Part shown: piece after piece, positions 1 through 11,434 of the stretch
Numbering within the stretch: position 1 is the stretch's first letter
Layout of the letters: every line of letters begins with the position of its first letter
DNA from: Nemophila menziesii
Taxonomy: Eukaryota; Streptophyta; Magnoliopsida; Boraginales; Hydrophyllaceae
DNA length: 64,000 bases
Direction: 5' to 3'
Assembly: GCA_029959085.1 (NCBI GenBank)
Contig: JARWIR010000005.1
Coordinates: 746,501-810,500, forward strand
Made by a program: the position numbers and the translations under genes
Notes under the pieces: generated by a model
What the model saw: the letters and a program-made list of their open reading frames with translations, nothing else
Database searches by the model: none
What the model was told of the DNA's origin: nothing

Positions 1-332
1 TAATTTGTAATTGCTATCTGAAAATTAATTGTGTTTAGAGGTGTTTCAAGAGATTCTCTTTGTTGGGTATGTCTAAAGGTTCAATTTTTAAAGTTTTATG
101 ATGATTAATTGCTTAAATAGTTGTTAATAAGTAGTGTTCTTAATCAAATATATGCTTAAAATATCATTTTTTTTAACTTTGTTGCATATTGCAGGATCAA
201 ATTGTAAACTTGTCGAAAAATACTTGAGTGTGGTGTTTATTAGAGAAATTCTTTTTTCGAGAAGATTGTAAGATCTAAAAGGGGTAAATGCTATCTGTAA
301 ATTAATTGTGTTTTGAGGTGTTGTACAAAAAA
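1..332. other. 5' flank of the BTB/POZ gene with a duplicated leader segment
   Basis: AT-rich sequence upstream of the first ATG. A 33-bp segment at 13-45 recurs with two mismatches at 290-322, just before the start codon at 333, so part of the probable leader is a direct duplication. No convincing TATA box was identified. The upstream copy could be part of a 5' UTR or an intron. Confidence 0.5.
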
Positions 333-1917
333 ATGGCGGAAATTCGAGGTACAAAAGTAGAACAAGGTCAAACTAAGCTTAGAAGTGTTCCAATTGCTGT
401 AACACCCGAAGGTTTTTGGTGTTGTCCATCTCCTGTTGGATTTCAAAAAACCTTAAAACCTCAAAATCCTTTAAATAAACCAAAACCTTCACCTCTAAAG
501 AAAAATACTTTATTACCCGAGAAAAAAACAATAAACATAGAGTCAAAACAGAGCATTGTTACTAATGAGCAGAAAACTCCACCTTCTGATGCTTCTAATG
601 CACCTATGATTGATCCTTCGGTTCCAACTGAAAGAAAGCCTCGCCAAAAGATTGAAAATGTGCCGAAGAAAGTTTCTGTTGAGTTTGGTGAAGCTGGAAC
701 AAGTGATCTTCGTGTGATTTTGATGGGAAAACAGGGTTTTGTTGTTAAATTGAGTGTTCATAGGAGTGTTCTAGTGGAGAATAGTAGTTTCTTCGCTAAT
801 AAAATATCTGAAGAGCAGCCTATTTTTCCCTGTATTGAAATCGATGATTGTGAAGATGTTGAGGTATACGTTGAAACTGTTGGACTCATGTATTGCAAAG
901 AAATAAAGCAACGATTAATTAAACAAAACGTTTCACATGTTCTTCGTATCCTCAAGGTAAATAAATCCTCGCTTTAATAAAATATTTTCCAGATTTTTTA
1001 TCCTCTGTTTTCTTCAGATTGCGGAACAACTCGGATTTAAATCATGTGTGGAATCGTGTTTAGAGTATTTAGAAGCTGCTCCATGGGTAGGAGAAGAAGA
1101 AGAAGAGAAAGTGGTTTCTTCAGTCTTGCGATTACAAAGCGAAGGGTCAAACCGAGTCAACCCGGTACTTAAAAGAGTATCGTCAAACATTACAAAACCA
1201 CCTCAAGACACTCTTCTTCACATATTAGACCTTGTTCTCAAAAGTAACGAGGAAAAAGGTCGTCGTGAAATGAAATCTATCGTCCTAAAACTTCTCAAGG
1301 AACAATCTAATTCAATTGGGATTTGTTATGACATGATTTATAGATCTTGCAAAGGTTGTCTAGATTTGTTATTGTCTTTATTTAAACAAGCGGTTGATCC
1401 GGAGTTTAACCCAAAAGATGCGGTAATGAAACAGATTATTGTACAAGCGGATAATGTGTTATGGTTGGTTGAAATTCTAGCGGATAAACAAGTAGCGGAT
1501 GAGTTTGCGGTTTTATGGGCTAGACAAGATGAGTTAGCGTTACTTCACTCGAAGCTTCCTTTAGTATCTCGCTACCATGTTAGTCTTATTACAGCTAGAT
1601 TATTCGTGGGAATAGGAAAAGGCGAGCTTTTGCCGTTAAAAGATACTCGACTTATGTTATTACAAACATGGTTAGAGCCGTTGATTAGTGATTATAGTTG
1701 GCTACAACATGGGTGTAGATCGTTTGATCGTAAGGTTGTGGAGGAAGGAATTGGTCGGACTATTCTTACGTTACCTTTGGATGATCAACAAACGATTTTG
1801 TTATCTTGGTTAGGTAGTTTTTTGAAAGGTGGTGATAATTGCCCGAATCTTCAGAAAGCTTTCGAGGTGTGGTGGAGAAGGACTTTCATTAAACCTTGCA
1901 TAGAATCGGGTAAATGA
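333..1917 (+). CDS. BTB/POZ domain-containing protein (At3g05675-like family), two exons
   Basis: Coding exons are 333-956 and 1018-1917, with a 61-nt intron (GT at 957, AG at 1016-1017) in phase 0, giving 507 residues. The start is the ATG at 333, in frame with the plant-typical N-terminal motif VPIAVTPEGFWCCPSP at about residues 19-34. An N-terminal proline/lysine-rich linker precedes a BTB fold at about 119-230 (DLRVILMGKQGFVVKLSVHR, then the helix ending in the LRILKIAEQLGF junction across the splice). The remaining about 275 residues form the helical C-terminal region of plant proteins such as At5g60050 and At3g50780. Members of this family are generally presumed CUL3 substrate adaptors; that role is family knowledge and is not shown here. 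There is no frameshift or internal stop. The joined frame across the junction supports the splice model strongly. Confidence 0.9.
957..1017 (+). other. Short intron of the BTB/POZ gene
   Basis: Sixty-one nucleotides, donor GTAAAT and acceptor TTCTTCAG. Removing it joins AAG to ATT in phase 0 and restores an uninterrupted BTB helix. Confidence 0.88.
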
Positions 1918-2149
1918 ATGAATGTGTGTATTTTAGATATTTGTGAAATGTTGTATTGGAAGAATTAAGATTACCATGATCATATATAGACTTGATTTCT
2001 ATAGATAGTGAATTGTGCTATTCAGAAATTGATTTCTTATAGGTAATTTTACTTAAAACTCATTTGTGGGAGGTATTTTTCTTCTTCTAAATAATAGCTT
2101 AATCATGTTTCTGTCGTTTGTGTGGTGGTGGTTGGTGTTGCCCTATGTT

Positions 2150-2213
2150 ATTATCCCCAATCTAATATGTTAGACTTTTCGTAGTTCGAACTTTCGATCA
2201 TTTTAACCAAGTT
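2150..2213 (-). repeat. Dispersed repeat, copy 1 (related copy at 14432-14489)
   Basis: Read on the minus strand, this segment matches 14432-14489 on the plus strand closely over about 58 bp (shared core AACTACGAAAAGTCTAACA then TTAGATTGGGGAT). It contains a GTTCGAAC stretch like a pol III B box, so a SINE origin is possible, but no A box or target duplication was found. Confidence 0.5.
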
Positions 2214-2216
2214 ATT

Positions 2217-2377
2217 CAGGCCGGTCCTGACAAGATCGGTCCTGATATGGGTTATAGCGAACTTATAAAATAAGATCCTCTATGTAAATAACTTTATAAA
2301 TTAGGGACCCTTAAAAACAACAACAAATTGGAACCTAAAATGGTCGTCTCGTCGACCTATTTTCAAGACCGGTCTTG
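2217..2377. mobile_element. Putative short MITE with CAGGCCGGTCCTGA-type inverted ends
   Basis: The left end CAGGCCGGTCCTGA and the right end TCAAGACCGGTCTTG are imperfect inverted repeats about 15 bp long, 160 bp apart. This resembles hAT-type MITEs with GGCCGG ends, but the flanking 8-bp sequences do not match, so no target duplication supports it. Confidence 0.35.
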
Positions 2378-2639
2378 CCGTGTATCATTTACAAACCCCC
2401 TTGGCTCCCTACCGTAAAATCCTAGCTCCGCTCCTACTTACAATTCAGTATCCTTAATTCAATATAAATCATCAAAGATGTCAGTTATACAAATCAATCT
2501 CAATACAATTCTTTCTCTCGTTCTTCATATATTTAACTATAGTGAACAGTTACATTACATCTAGCTGACATAGTACTCGCATTCTATGAAATTGTTTTAA
2601 AGGGACATATAAAAAAAGTTAATATTTAGATTATATTCT

Positions 2640-3119
2640 TGCAAGTAATCGGAGAATTCAAGAATCCTTTTCATTCTTATGGGCTTAAAAACCAGGCCCA
2701 TAAAGGTTTTGTTAAAAGGGTGATTTAATTAAAAAGGCCTAGTCCATAGTGCTGGTTATACTAAAAGGCCTAAAGGAATTGGTAGTTAGCCATGGTCCAA
2801 CTAAACACGCTATTTACTAATTTGCCATATAAAGTGTTTCTCTCTCTGTCAGCAAACGTATGTACCATTTTTAATTTCTCTCTCCTCAGCAAATGCCATC
2901 TATCCTTATTGTAACAGATGTAATTGCTTTTAGTACCCTTTCACTGATCTCTCTCCTATCCCTCTTCACTAATCTCTCTCTTATCCCTCTAACCTCTCTC
3001 TTCTATGTAGATGAAATTGATAACTCACCCTATCTCACGCTCTCCTTTTGTCAAGCGTATCTTCATCTTCAGATCTGAGAGACTCTCCTTCTTTCTTAAT
3101 CAACATCCACTTTATTCTC
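2640..3119 (+). promoter_or_regulatory. Promoter/leader-like segment of the left gene module
   Basis: Contains pyrimidine-rich CTCTCTC tracts and runs straight into a small spliced ORF at 3120. The segment resembles in composition, and partly in sequence (TTTCTCTCTCTGTCAG-like stretch), the inverted segment at about 10780-10900. I read it as the 5' end of a gene-like module. Promoter activity is inferred. Confidence 0.3.
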
Positions 3120-3550
3120 ATGAAAGGTCTACAATGGCCACAAAGTTTGAATCTTTCACCATCTACAACCCTATTCACTTTCCACCACCATAGAAAACCC
3201 AACTCGTCACTGGTCACGAAATCCGAAATTGGTGGTGGTCGTTATGGCCAAAAGAAAATCGGATCTAAGATTCGAGAGCTTATATATGCAGATGGGTAAT
3301 TATTTAAATTTCAAACTATTTCTTTAGTAATTACATCTTAGTATTGAATGTTATATACTGGAAAATGTTCTCTTTTCAATTTTTTTTAAAGTAATGTATA
3401 ATATACGATGTGTAACAGATGTGATAAGGTCCTTCTTCTAAAGATATTCTAATTGATTAATTTCTTATGTTTTTTAGGGTGCTCCTGATAGTTGGGGATG
3501 AGGGAATGCACACGGTTAATATTTGTGCACTAGGAGAGGCTGTTTCATAG
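3120..3550 (+). CDS. Small spliced ORF of the left gene module (weak IF-3-like C-terminal half)
   Basis: Exon 1 is 3120-3295 and exon 2 starts at 3478. The intron has GT at 3296 and a pyrimidine-rich TTTTTTAG acceptor. Splicing is in frame and gives 82 residues ending at TAG 3548-3550. Residues about 36-60 (EIGGGRYGQKKIGSKIREL) followed by VLLIVGDEGMHTVNICALGE loosely resemble the start of organellar translation initiation factor IF-3, whose N domain has a V-R-L-I/V-x-x-x-G pattern followed by an EA helix. The match is too weak to name the gene. The intron and exon 2 recur in inverted orientation at about 10010-10300 in decayed form, so this is part of a duplicated module. The early stop suggests a gene fragment or pseudogene. 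Confidence 0.4.
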
Positions 3551-4520
3551 AGCTAAGAGAGGAGATGGAGAACCTGGTGCTGCTGTAACTGAATGAAGGC
3601 TATACTTTTTCAGTTTTTAGATGTGGTTAAATAGATAATTCTTGTTACCTTTACTGAAATAGTCTTGTTAATGTATGCATCTTCAATGAGCACGAATTGG
3701 TGTTTTTCTTCACTGTGTTGTTATATTATTTACATATCTGGTTTACATAATTTTTACAATTTTTGTTTATTCTTAAATAGAAATGGGCTAATATGAGAAG
3801 TGGGTTTGTTGTTGAATCAGCTGAGACCCAGAATTAACAAATTACTGCTGAGGATTACTCTAATCGTAATGGTAATTATATTACTAGTCATGGAGATAAT
3901 AATAGTGATTAGTAGAAAGAAGAAAAACTGTTGATGCGTTCGAACCATAAATCTTCGCTGTCTTCGGTAAGCTTTATCAAATTCTATGAATTTATTTATC
4001 CAAAATTATGGCTAGTGATCAAACATAAATATTGGTAAATTTTTTCCAGCATTACAAGCAAAAACTGTATACAGCTGGGAATATTCATTTGTCTGATGGA
4101 TTAGCTCTAAAATCGATCCAACTAGAATGTCTTTCTGCAAAAGCATTAAACGGCATTTGGAGGAAGCTAGTGGGAGTTGGCTTGTATTACAGCTCCTTCT
4201 GTTCCATCTGTTCATTGGAGAATCAGAATGGTTCTCCAAAAAGTAATAACAATGGATCTCCTGTTTTAGTGCACGAATCTTATGGTACTGTAGCGGATAG
4301 TCGACATATTCCCGTTTCGAAGGCCTTTATTGCTAATAGGAAACTGAGCGTCAAGCATTAACATGATTGGGACATTGGTGCCTGATTTTGAAGAGTCGTC
4401 AAGTCTACCATGAAGAATGATTTTGATGATGACAAGAGGGATCTTTTTGTCTCAGATACAGAAGATTATAAGGATACTGATGATGATAACAATACGTTAA
4501 ATGTGCAAGTATAGGAATTT
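3551..4520 (+). pseudogene. Further exon-like pieces of the left module, unrecognised
   Basis: Downstream of exon 2 lies an open stretch at about 4052-4361 preceded by a polypyrimidine-AG acceptor (TTTTTTCCAG at 4040-4049). It is followed at about 4420-4510 by a frame rich in Asp (FDDDKRDLFVSDTED, then DTDDDN). The acidic tail looks protein-like, but frames change between pieces and no family was recognised. Probably decayed exons of a captured gene. Confidence 0.3.
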
Positions 4521-5498
4521 TGCAGTATAGTCCCTGCAAATTTGTAATATAATCTGAAAATATTCGAGATAAATATTCGCGCTAATGCAATCAAATGTGG
4601 AGGATGTATAATTTTTGTAGTTCCCTTGTAGTAGTGAATATGTTTAATATTTTAAGAAAAATTATCCTTCTTCATTTTTTTTGTTCGAAACGCATAATTA
4701 TCCTTCAAAATATGAGAACTAGTTTTAGTGGTGACAAATTAAGCTGATGGTAACAGAAATATGAGAATTAAGCCAATGATGTATATCCAAAAGGGACCTG
4801 TTTTGCAATTAACACAAATAAATTTAAGTGCGTATAACATGGCTAATGGGTATATCAATGTGTATAACCTAAGAACCCAATGAGTTGTTTTTCAATTTGT
4901 GTATAATACCCAATTCATAATCAGTGATTTGTACTTGTTTCATTTTGGGTATATACCCTAACACAAGAACCCCCAAATTGGGTATATGACCAGAATTATT
5001 TTGAATATATAAATTTGGTATATACCCTAATACTATACAATAACCATCTAATACACCATCGATATGTAACCGATTCTATATAACTTTGGTATCCTTGTTT
5101 GTAATCATTTTCATACACAATTAGTGTGATTTGGCATATACCCATTATCAAAATTGGTTATGTTGCTATTAGGTTGTAACTTGGGTATACACCCATTGTA
5201 TATAACAATCGACAATACGTAAGTTCAAATGGGGTAAACCCCCCAGTGTTTACGTTTTAGAGTTAGAGGTTAGGTTTTTAGGACCACTGGGTAAGGTTTT
5301 ATGGTTTAGGGTATACACCCATATGTATTTGTGTGTCAGTCACATTTCGATTAATCGATACAGTAATACGCAATTGAAATGGGTGAACACCAAATAGGTT
5401 TTTATGATTTTATGGTTTTTATGCACCCAATAATGTTTTCATACATACGTGTATACACAATAAAATGGAAAAAGACATGATTGAGATGCACTACATAG

Positions 5499-6420
5499 GA
5501 TAACTACTAGATATGATAATTGGTATTTACTCATTTGATATGTACCATAGGTGGTTATAAGAGGTGCTAATTCTACAAGAGGTGTTTAAGATACAATTAC
5601 TTGGGTGTGTACCCATTGGGGGTACGTACAATATAATTTATCAATTCGAACTGTAATAGTAGGTATGTACCAATTATGTTCGTATACACCAATTGTGAAA
5701 CATATGGTAGAAATACACTACTAATGGATAACTACTAGATGCGGTACTTGGCCTTTACCCATTTAGGTATATACCAGAGGTGGTTAAAAGAGATGGTTAT
5801 AAGATACACCCATTCGCGTATAATATCCATTGGGGTACTTACAATATACTATAACAGTACGACCTGTAGTATAGGTATATTCCTATTATATCTGTATATA
5901 CTTATTGTGAAACAGATGATTGAGATAAACTACTAATGGGTAACTACTAGATGTGATACTTGTTTTTTACTCATTTGATATATACCAGAGGTGGTTATTA
6001 GAGATTTTTATTTCAAAAGAAGTGGTTATAGGATACACCTATTTGGGTGTATACCAATTGCGGGTACGTACAATATAATATATCAATAAGAACTGTAAAA
6101 AGTGGGTATATACAAATTATGTTCGTATATAACAATTGTGAAACATATGGTTGAGATACACTACTAATTGATAACTACTAGATGTGGTACTTGGTGTTTA
6201 CCCATATGGGTATATACCAGAGGTGGTTATAAGATACACCTATTTGGGTATACAACCTTTGCTGTACGTACCATATACTATAACAATTGGAACTGTAGTA
6301 GTATGTATATTTTTATTGTATCTGTATATACTTATTGTGAAACACATGATTTAGATGCGCTAAATAGGGTAACTACTATATGTGATACTTGGTATTTACT
6401 CATTTGATATCAACTAATTT
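5499..6420. repeat. Tandem repeat of about 215 bp, five degenerate units
   Basis: Units begin with GATAACTACTAGATG-like sequence at 5499, 5726, 5938, 6169 and 6367, giving spacings of 198-231 bp. Shared blocks include a CAGAGGTGGTTATAAGA segment and a TTGTGAAACATATGG segment. The units are diverged from one another. Confidence 0.75.
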
Positions 6421-6880
6421 TGGTATACGCACATTGTGTGCATGAAGGAACGCCTTCTTTGTCTACAATATACTCTGAGTTACAAGTCGACTGCGTTTGG
6501 GTACTATTCTCTATGATTGGGCATATGTCTATCAACATCTTCCAATAAGCTAAAGTGAATTTTATATGGATGGTCATCAACTAATTTCGGTATAAACACA
6601 TTGTGTGCGTAAGGGAACGCCTTCCTTGTCTACAATATACTCCGAGTTACAAGTCGACTGCGTTTGGGTACCATTCACTATGATTGGGCATATGTCCGTA
6701 GACATCTTCCTCTATGCGAAGGTGGCTTTATATAAGTTTTTGCATTAGTTGTATTTCTTTTCGGGTATACACAAATTTGTTGTATGTCCATCAAAATCTT
6801 CCTTTACGCGAAGGTGACTTTATATAAGTTTTTGCAGTGGTTGTATTTCTTTTCGGGTATACACAAATTTGAACTTGTTG
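6411..6880. repeat. Tandem repeats of about 168 bp and about 96 bp
   Basis: The segments 6411-6543 and 6579-6711 are about 85-90 percent alike by eye (shared TCTACAATATACTC and AAGTCGACTGCGTTTGGGTA). They are followed by two about 96-bp units carrying GACTTTATATAAGTTTTTGC and TTTCTTTTCGGGTATACACA. Confidence 0.75.
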
Positions 6881-7640
6881 GTGGTCGACTGAATAATATA
6901 AAAGCGTGTATACACCCATGCTAGATGTTTTTGAGTATTCAATACTTCACTATGATTGGGCATATGTCCATCAACCCTCATCATCTCCTCGAATGTCACT
7001 TTATATAAGGTTTAGAAAGTTTGGGATCGGGATACGTTAGTTACTATGGATGGTCATCAACTAATTTCGGAGTATCGAAATTGGGCATACACATGTTTGT
7101 GTCTGATTTATGAGAGGCATACACATGTTTGGTGTATATCGGTTTTGACCCATTGTGTCATTACCAAATTTGTGTATACACCCGTTGTGGTGTATTCTCA
7201 TTTTTGTGTTTTTTCGATAATAGAAACAGATACTATATAGGATCGATATTGAATTTGGGTATACACCCATTCTCGGTGTCTACCCATGAATGTTTAGTTT
7301 GATAATGCCAAAAGATAATACATTGGATCATTATTGAGTTTGGGTATACACCCATTGTGTCAGTAGTGGGCCGGTAGGCCTAGTCTGTTCAGATTTTCTA
7401 CTACGAATATACTATATTAGATGACTAATAGAGTTTGGTACACTCTCATATAGTAATTATTGAGTTTGGGAATACACCCATTGTTTGTGTATACCGGGTT
7501 TGACCCGTATTAAAATAGAAAATGTATATGACTCACCATAGCATCCTTTTTTGAGTTGATTCAATGATAGGCGTGTTTGTGCATACACAACATCATATGC
7601 GCTAGACTATAAAAGATCAAATAAATTATACGACATCATC

Positions 7641-9300
7641 ACCTAGAAAATTTGTTTCATACAACTACATCCATTGACATTTGGTTCGATATGAAGCTTG
7701 TAATTACAACAAACCGGTTTAATAAGGTTATTTGGTCATACACCCAAATGAAGATGGTACATATTAACGAGGTTCGTGACGTGATTGGTCGTCAAACAAA
7801 GCAAAGGCCTATGGGCATATACACAACAAAAGAAGGTTCGTTACGAATGTCAACTAGAAAACACATAACGTCTTACTATGTGTATTTGGCGTAAACACAA
7901 ATGAAGGTGTTACAGTTGAATTAATGTTTATACGATAGTATGCGTCAGCCCAACCAAAATCATCCGGGCATACACCCAAATGAGTGTTCTCACATGGTTG
8001 GGCGTCAACCCAATCCAAATGAAGATGGCCAAGCTGAAGGAAGTTTCTAACGTGACTATGAACATATGAAGGAAGGTTCTAACATGATTGGGCGTCCACC
8101 CAATCAAAGTCTTCTAGGCATACACCCAAAGAAAGAAGTTTCATCAAACAATTGTTTCAACCCTATCAAAGTTCTGGGCATACACCCAAATGAAGATGGC
8201 GCATATGACGTAAGTTTCTAACATGACTACGGTACATATGAAGGAAGTATCTAACGTGATTTGGCGTACATATGAAATAGTTGTAACATGGTTGGGCGTT
8301 CGACCCCAGCCAACACAGAGGTAGAAGTTTCCATACGTATTAAAATTACAAAACACATAACGGCTTATTATGTGTATTGGTCATACACACACATGAAGGT
8401 CATACATACACACCCCTATGGGCATACACCCAAAAGGAGAAGGTTGGTTATGAAATAGTTGTTTCAACCCAATCAAAGTCCTCTGGGCATATACCCAAAG
8501 GGGCCATTTCATTACGTAGGTCAATTACAACTATAATAGTGACTTATTAGTGCTATTGGGCATACACCCAAATGAAGATTGCACATATGAAGGAAGTTTC
8601 TAACATGACTATGGTACATATGAAGGAAGGATCTAACATGATTGGGCGTCCACCCATTCAAATTCCTCTGGGCATACACCCAAATAAATAAGTTTCATCA
8701 AACAATTGTTTCAACCCTATCAAAGACCTCTGGGCACACACCCAAATGAAGATGGCACATACGAATGAAGTTTCTAACATGACTACGGTACATATGAAGT
8801 AAGAATCTAATGTGATTTGGCGTACATATGAAATAGTTGTTTCAACAAAAGAAAAGTCCTCTGGGCATACACCCAAAGGAATAAGTTCCATTAAGTAGGT
8901 CAATTAAAAAATAATAATGTCTTATTAGATCAATTGGGCATACACCCAAATGAGGGTTCTAACATGGTTGGGCATCAACCCAAGCCAACACAAAGGTAGA
9001 ATTTTCGTTATGTATTTAAATTACAAAACACATAACGGCTTATTATGTGTATTGGTCATAGACACACATTTAGGTGTTAAAGTTGAATGAATGTTTTAAC
9101 GTTAGCGTGCGTCATCCAAAGCAAACACATATGGGCATACACCCAAATGGAGAAGGTTGGATATGAAACAGGTGTTTCAACACAAGAAACCTCCTCTGGG
9201 CATACACCCAAAGGGGGCATTTCATTACGTAAGTCATTTACAAAAAATAAAAGTGGCTTATTAGTGCTATTGGGCATACACCCAAAGGGTGGTTCAACAT
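7641..9300. repeat. Right motif array: repeats built on GGGCATACACCCAAA
   Basis: About ten exact GGGCATACACCC copies (first near 7976, last near 9272) plus variants, separated by recurring blocks such as GAAGGAAGTTTCTAACATGA and GGTTGGGCGTC. A higher-order period of about 555 bp is visible: 8145-8310 matches 8696-8850. Sense relative to the left array is inverted around about 7.6 kb. Confidence 0.8.
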
Positions 9301-9521
9301 TTCGTTTGTAACTTGTTTAATTTATCAACAAAAAAACAAAAAAATCATAAACTTATAACACCAGATAATCTTGCATGAATTTTGCTTAGTATATAGTTAT
9401 AATTTCATAAGCAAACAGTAACTACTCCATAAAACAAGAGATTAAATAATAAAATTCCACAAATTTAAAAAGGTTCAAAACTGATATTCACTGAACAAAA
9501 AAGAAACCATATTTTTCTGCC

Positions 9522-9919
9522 TTATTGCTGCTTCTTCACATCCTCATCTTCATTCTCGCTCCAACGGCAGTGTAGAGTTGACCTTGGTGACCCACTGCTA
9601 CTACCCATGCTAGTAAAACCATGATAAACAACCGATCCACCATTACCAAACTCCTTTCACCACATATAAATCCTTTCACATCCAGATTAAACTGAGAATC
9701 GTGATCTTTTCCAGCTACATTAGCATGCAATGCTACAGAAAATGTACTCGGGTGGAAACAGAATAAAACCCTCTCAATCAGCTGGATCAAGTCAAAGCTT
9801 TTGAAAATATACCCTGCAGCTTCGAAACTCGCATAGCTAAAACCATCTTCAGGAGAGGTTTGCGTGAGCCTGTGACATTAAATATCTTTTAGTATTTCAA
9901 TAGAATTTATCAGTGATCC
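9522..9919 (-). pseudogene. S-adenosylmethionine decarboxylase 3' fragment (captured SAMDC)
   Basis: On the minus strand the frame reads SPEDGFSYASFEA, then FKSFDLIQLIERVLFCFHPS, then FSVALHANVAG and LDVKGF, matching the C-terminal third of plant SAMDC, the polyamine-pathway enzyme that makes decarboxylated AdoMet. Upstream, NSIE-like residues also fit the family just before the SPEDGF block. A frameshift near 9645 moves the reading to another frame, where GSPRSTLHCRWSENEDED and a stop at 9522-9524 match the usual end of the protein. The N-terminal two thirds, including the proenzyme self-cleavage site, are absent, so this cannot be an active enzyme. It lies between the inverted IF-3-like exon remnant and the motif array, as expected for gene capture by a mobile element. 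Confidence 0.8.
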
Positions 9920-10009
9920 TGCAAAAATCAAAACATTAACAAGACTATTGTACTAAATCTTAAAAAGGTATTCTACCACGCTTAAATCTGGTAAAATATG
10001 GGCTTCATT

Positions 10010-10500
10010 TCAACTACAGCAACCAGGTGCTCCATATCCTCTCTTAGCTATAGCAACAACCTCTCCTAGTGCAAAAACATTAACCGTGTGCATTCACTAA
10101 TCTCCATCTATCAAGAACACCCTTCAAAAACATAACAACTTAGTCAATTGAAATATCCCAAGAAGAAGAAACTTAATCACATCTCTTATACATTGTATAT
10201 CAAAAACTAGTTCAAAAAGAAAATCAAACGATCTAAAACAAAAAACAATCCTATACACCAATGAATCATCAGATAATCACATACCCATTATAGTAAATCA
10301 TCTATCAATAGCTTCCACCCAGAAACCGACATAAACATTCAACTTTTACACTATTTGAATGGATTCTGTAATTGGGTTTTGTTTGTAAATGGGCAATACA
10401 TATTGCGTTGGACAAGTAATTGCAATTCATTTCCCTCGCCACGATAATACGCAATAGATTCAGCATTTTCTGTAACACGCACAAGGCCATAACGAAAATC
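10010..10500 (-). pseudogene. Inverted, decayed copy of the left-module intron and exon 2
   Basis: Read on the minus strand, 10126-10010 matches 3478-3600 (shared GAATGCACACGGTTAAT and GCACTAGGAGAGG), and the sequence before it matches the left intron including the TTATGTTTTT(G)AG acceptor. Upstream is a 61-codon ORF at 10305-10490 starting with ATG in GTTATGGCC context. Exon 2 contains stops in all useful frames, so this copy is non-coding. Orientation is opposite to the left copy. Confidence 0.65.
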
Positions 10501-11040
10501 TGCTTCTTCTTAATTAAAGAGTAGGTAAGGAAATAACAGAGTTATAAGAATTTTTCTGATTGGAAAAATAAATTAAATTTAACATGATCCCAAATTGGGA
10601 TCGTCGCAAAAGCCGATTAGATGATTGTGGAGGACTTCGGCGGCGATGGATTGGGTCCAGGCAGAGATTTTATTTTGAGGGCGGCGGGCTTCTTCTGGTG
10701 CAGTGCGGTGGCGGTGGCGGGTTAATAGTGAAAGACAAAAAGCCAGAGGGCATTATCTAATCTGTAGAGAGGGAATATTGATTTATTTAAAATTCAAATT
10801 TTGAAAAAGAAGAGAGAAAGAAATCATCTGACAGAGAAAGCTGTATGTAAGAAGATGAGACTTTCTGGCAGAAGGAAAGATAATGTTATTAGTTACGTAA
10901 AGGCTTTAAAAAGAAGTAATAGGCTTTAAAAAGAAGTTATTTCTAACCAGGCCTATCTGAAAACAACCTTTGATAGTTGGGCCTAAAACTTTCTCTTGTT
11001 AAAATCCAGTCCATCAATACGTGTTCTACAATGTGTACTT
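10501..11040 (-). promoter_or_regulatory. Promoter/leader-like segment of the right gene module
   Basis: On the minus strand this holds TTTCTCTCTTC-type tracts and a GC-rich patch (10620-10740; Pro/Ala-rich if translated) before the ORF at 10490. It mirrors 2640-3119 in position, and both outer edges carry AGGCCTA-like segments. The boundaries are unclear and no clean TIR was found. Confidence 0.3.
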
Positions 11041-11184
11041 TTTGATGGGTTGATCCTGGACCAGCCTATGCCATACTATTATGGACAATGTACCGTTTGG
11101 AAATTATTGCTACTTTAATGAACTCAAAAGATCTTGATTATCTGATCCCCATGCATTCTTCAAGACTAGCCGTATTGTCAACTA

Positions 11185-11434
11185 CTCCCTCCATTCCTTT
11201 ATAATTGACTCTTAAGAGCTTTTCACACATATTAAGGAATCTAAAAAGTAGGAAAAAATTAGTTTAATATGACTAAAATATCTCTATTTTTAAGAAAGAG
11301 AAAATTGAAAGATTTTAAAAATAAGGATAAAAGTGGAAAGATGTCATTTAATTTGTATTGAAACTTGAAATGTGACATATATTGTGGAATAAATTATATT
11401 GGCTAAAGAGTCAATTATTAAGGAATGGAGGAAG
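11185..11434. mobile_element. Stowaway-like MITE (Tc1/mariner)
   Basis: The ends CTCCCTCCATTCCTTTATAA and, in inverted form, CTTCCTCCATTCCTTAATAA extend to about 29 bp of matching TIR. TA dinucleotides flank both ends (11183-11184 and 11435-11436), the expected target duplication. The 250-bp length and the CTCCCTCC start are typical of plant Stowaway elements. No coding capacity. Confidence 0.9.

Larger units (their letters stand above)
4521..7640. repeat. Left motif array: degenerate repeats built on GGGTATACACCC
   Basis: About 3.1 kb of non-coding sequence in which short near-palindromes (GGGTATACACCC, GGGTATATACC and variants) recur every 30-120 bp. The best copies are at 5186, 5309, 7257, 7342 and nearby. 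Longer periods are superimposed: five units of about 200-230 bp at 5499-6420 (each starting near GGATAACTACTAGAT), two of about 168 bp at 6411-6711, and two of about 96 bp at 6712-6880. Short ORFs here are shadows of the repeat. Confidence 0.8.

Noticed and set aside
4521..9300. CRISPR-like array
   Set aside because: Plant DNA; spacers and repeats are irregular in length and diverged, and the motif itself is palindromic and non-periodic.
5739..9311. Many 60-80-codon ORFs within the motif arrays
   Set aside because: All are read-throughs of the short repeats (recurring GYTP/GHTPK or GVCPE-like peptides).
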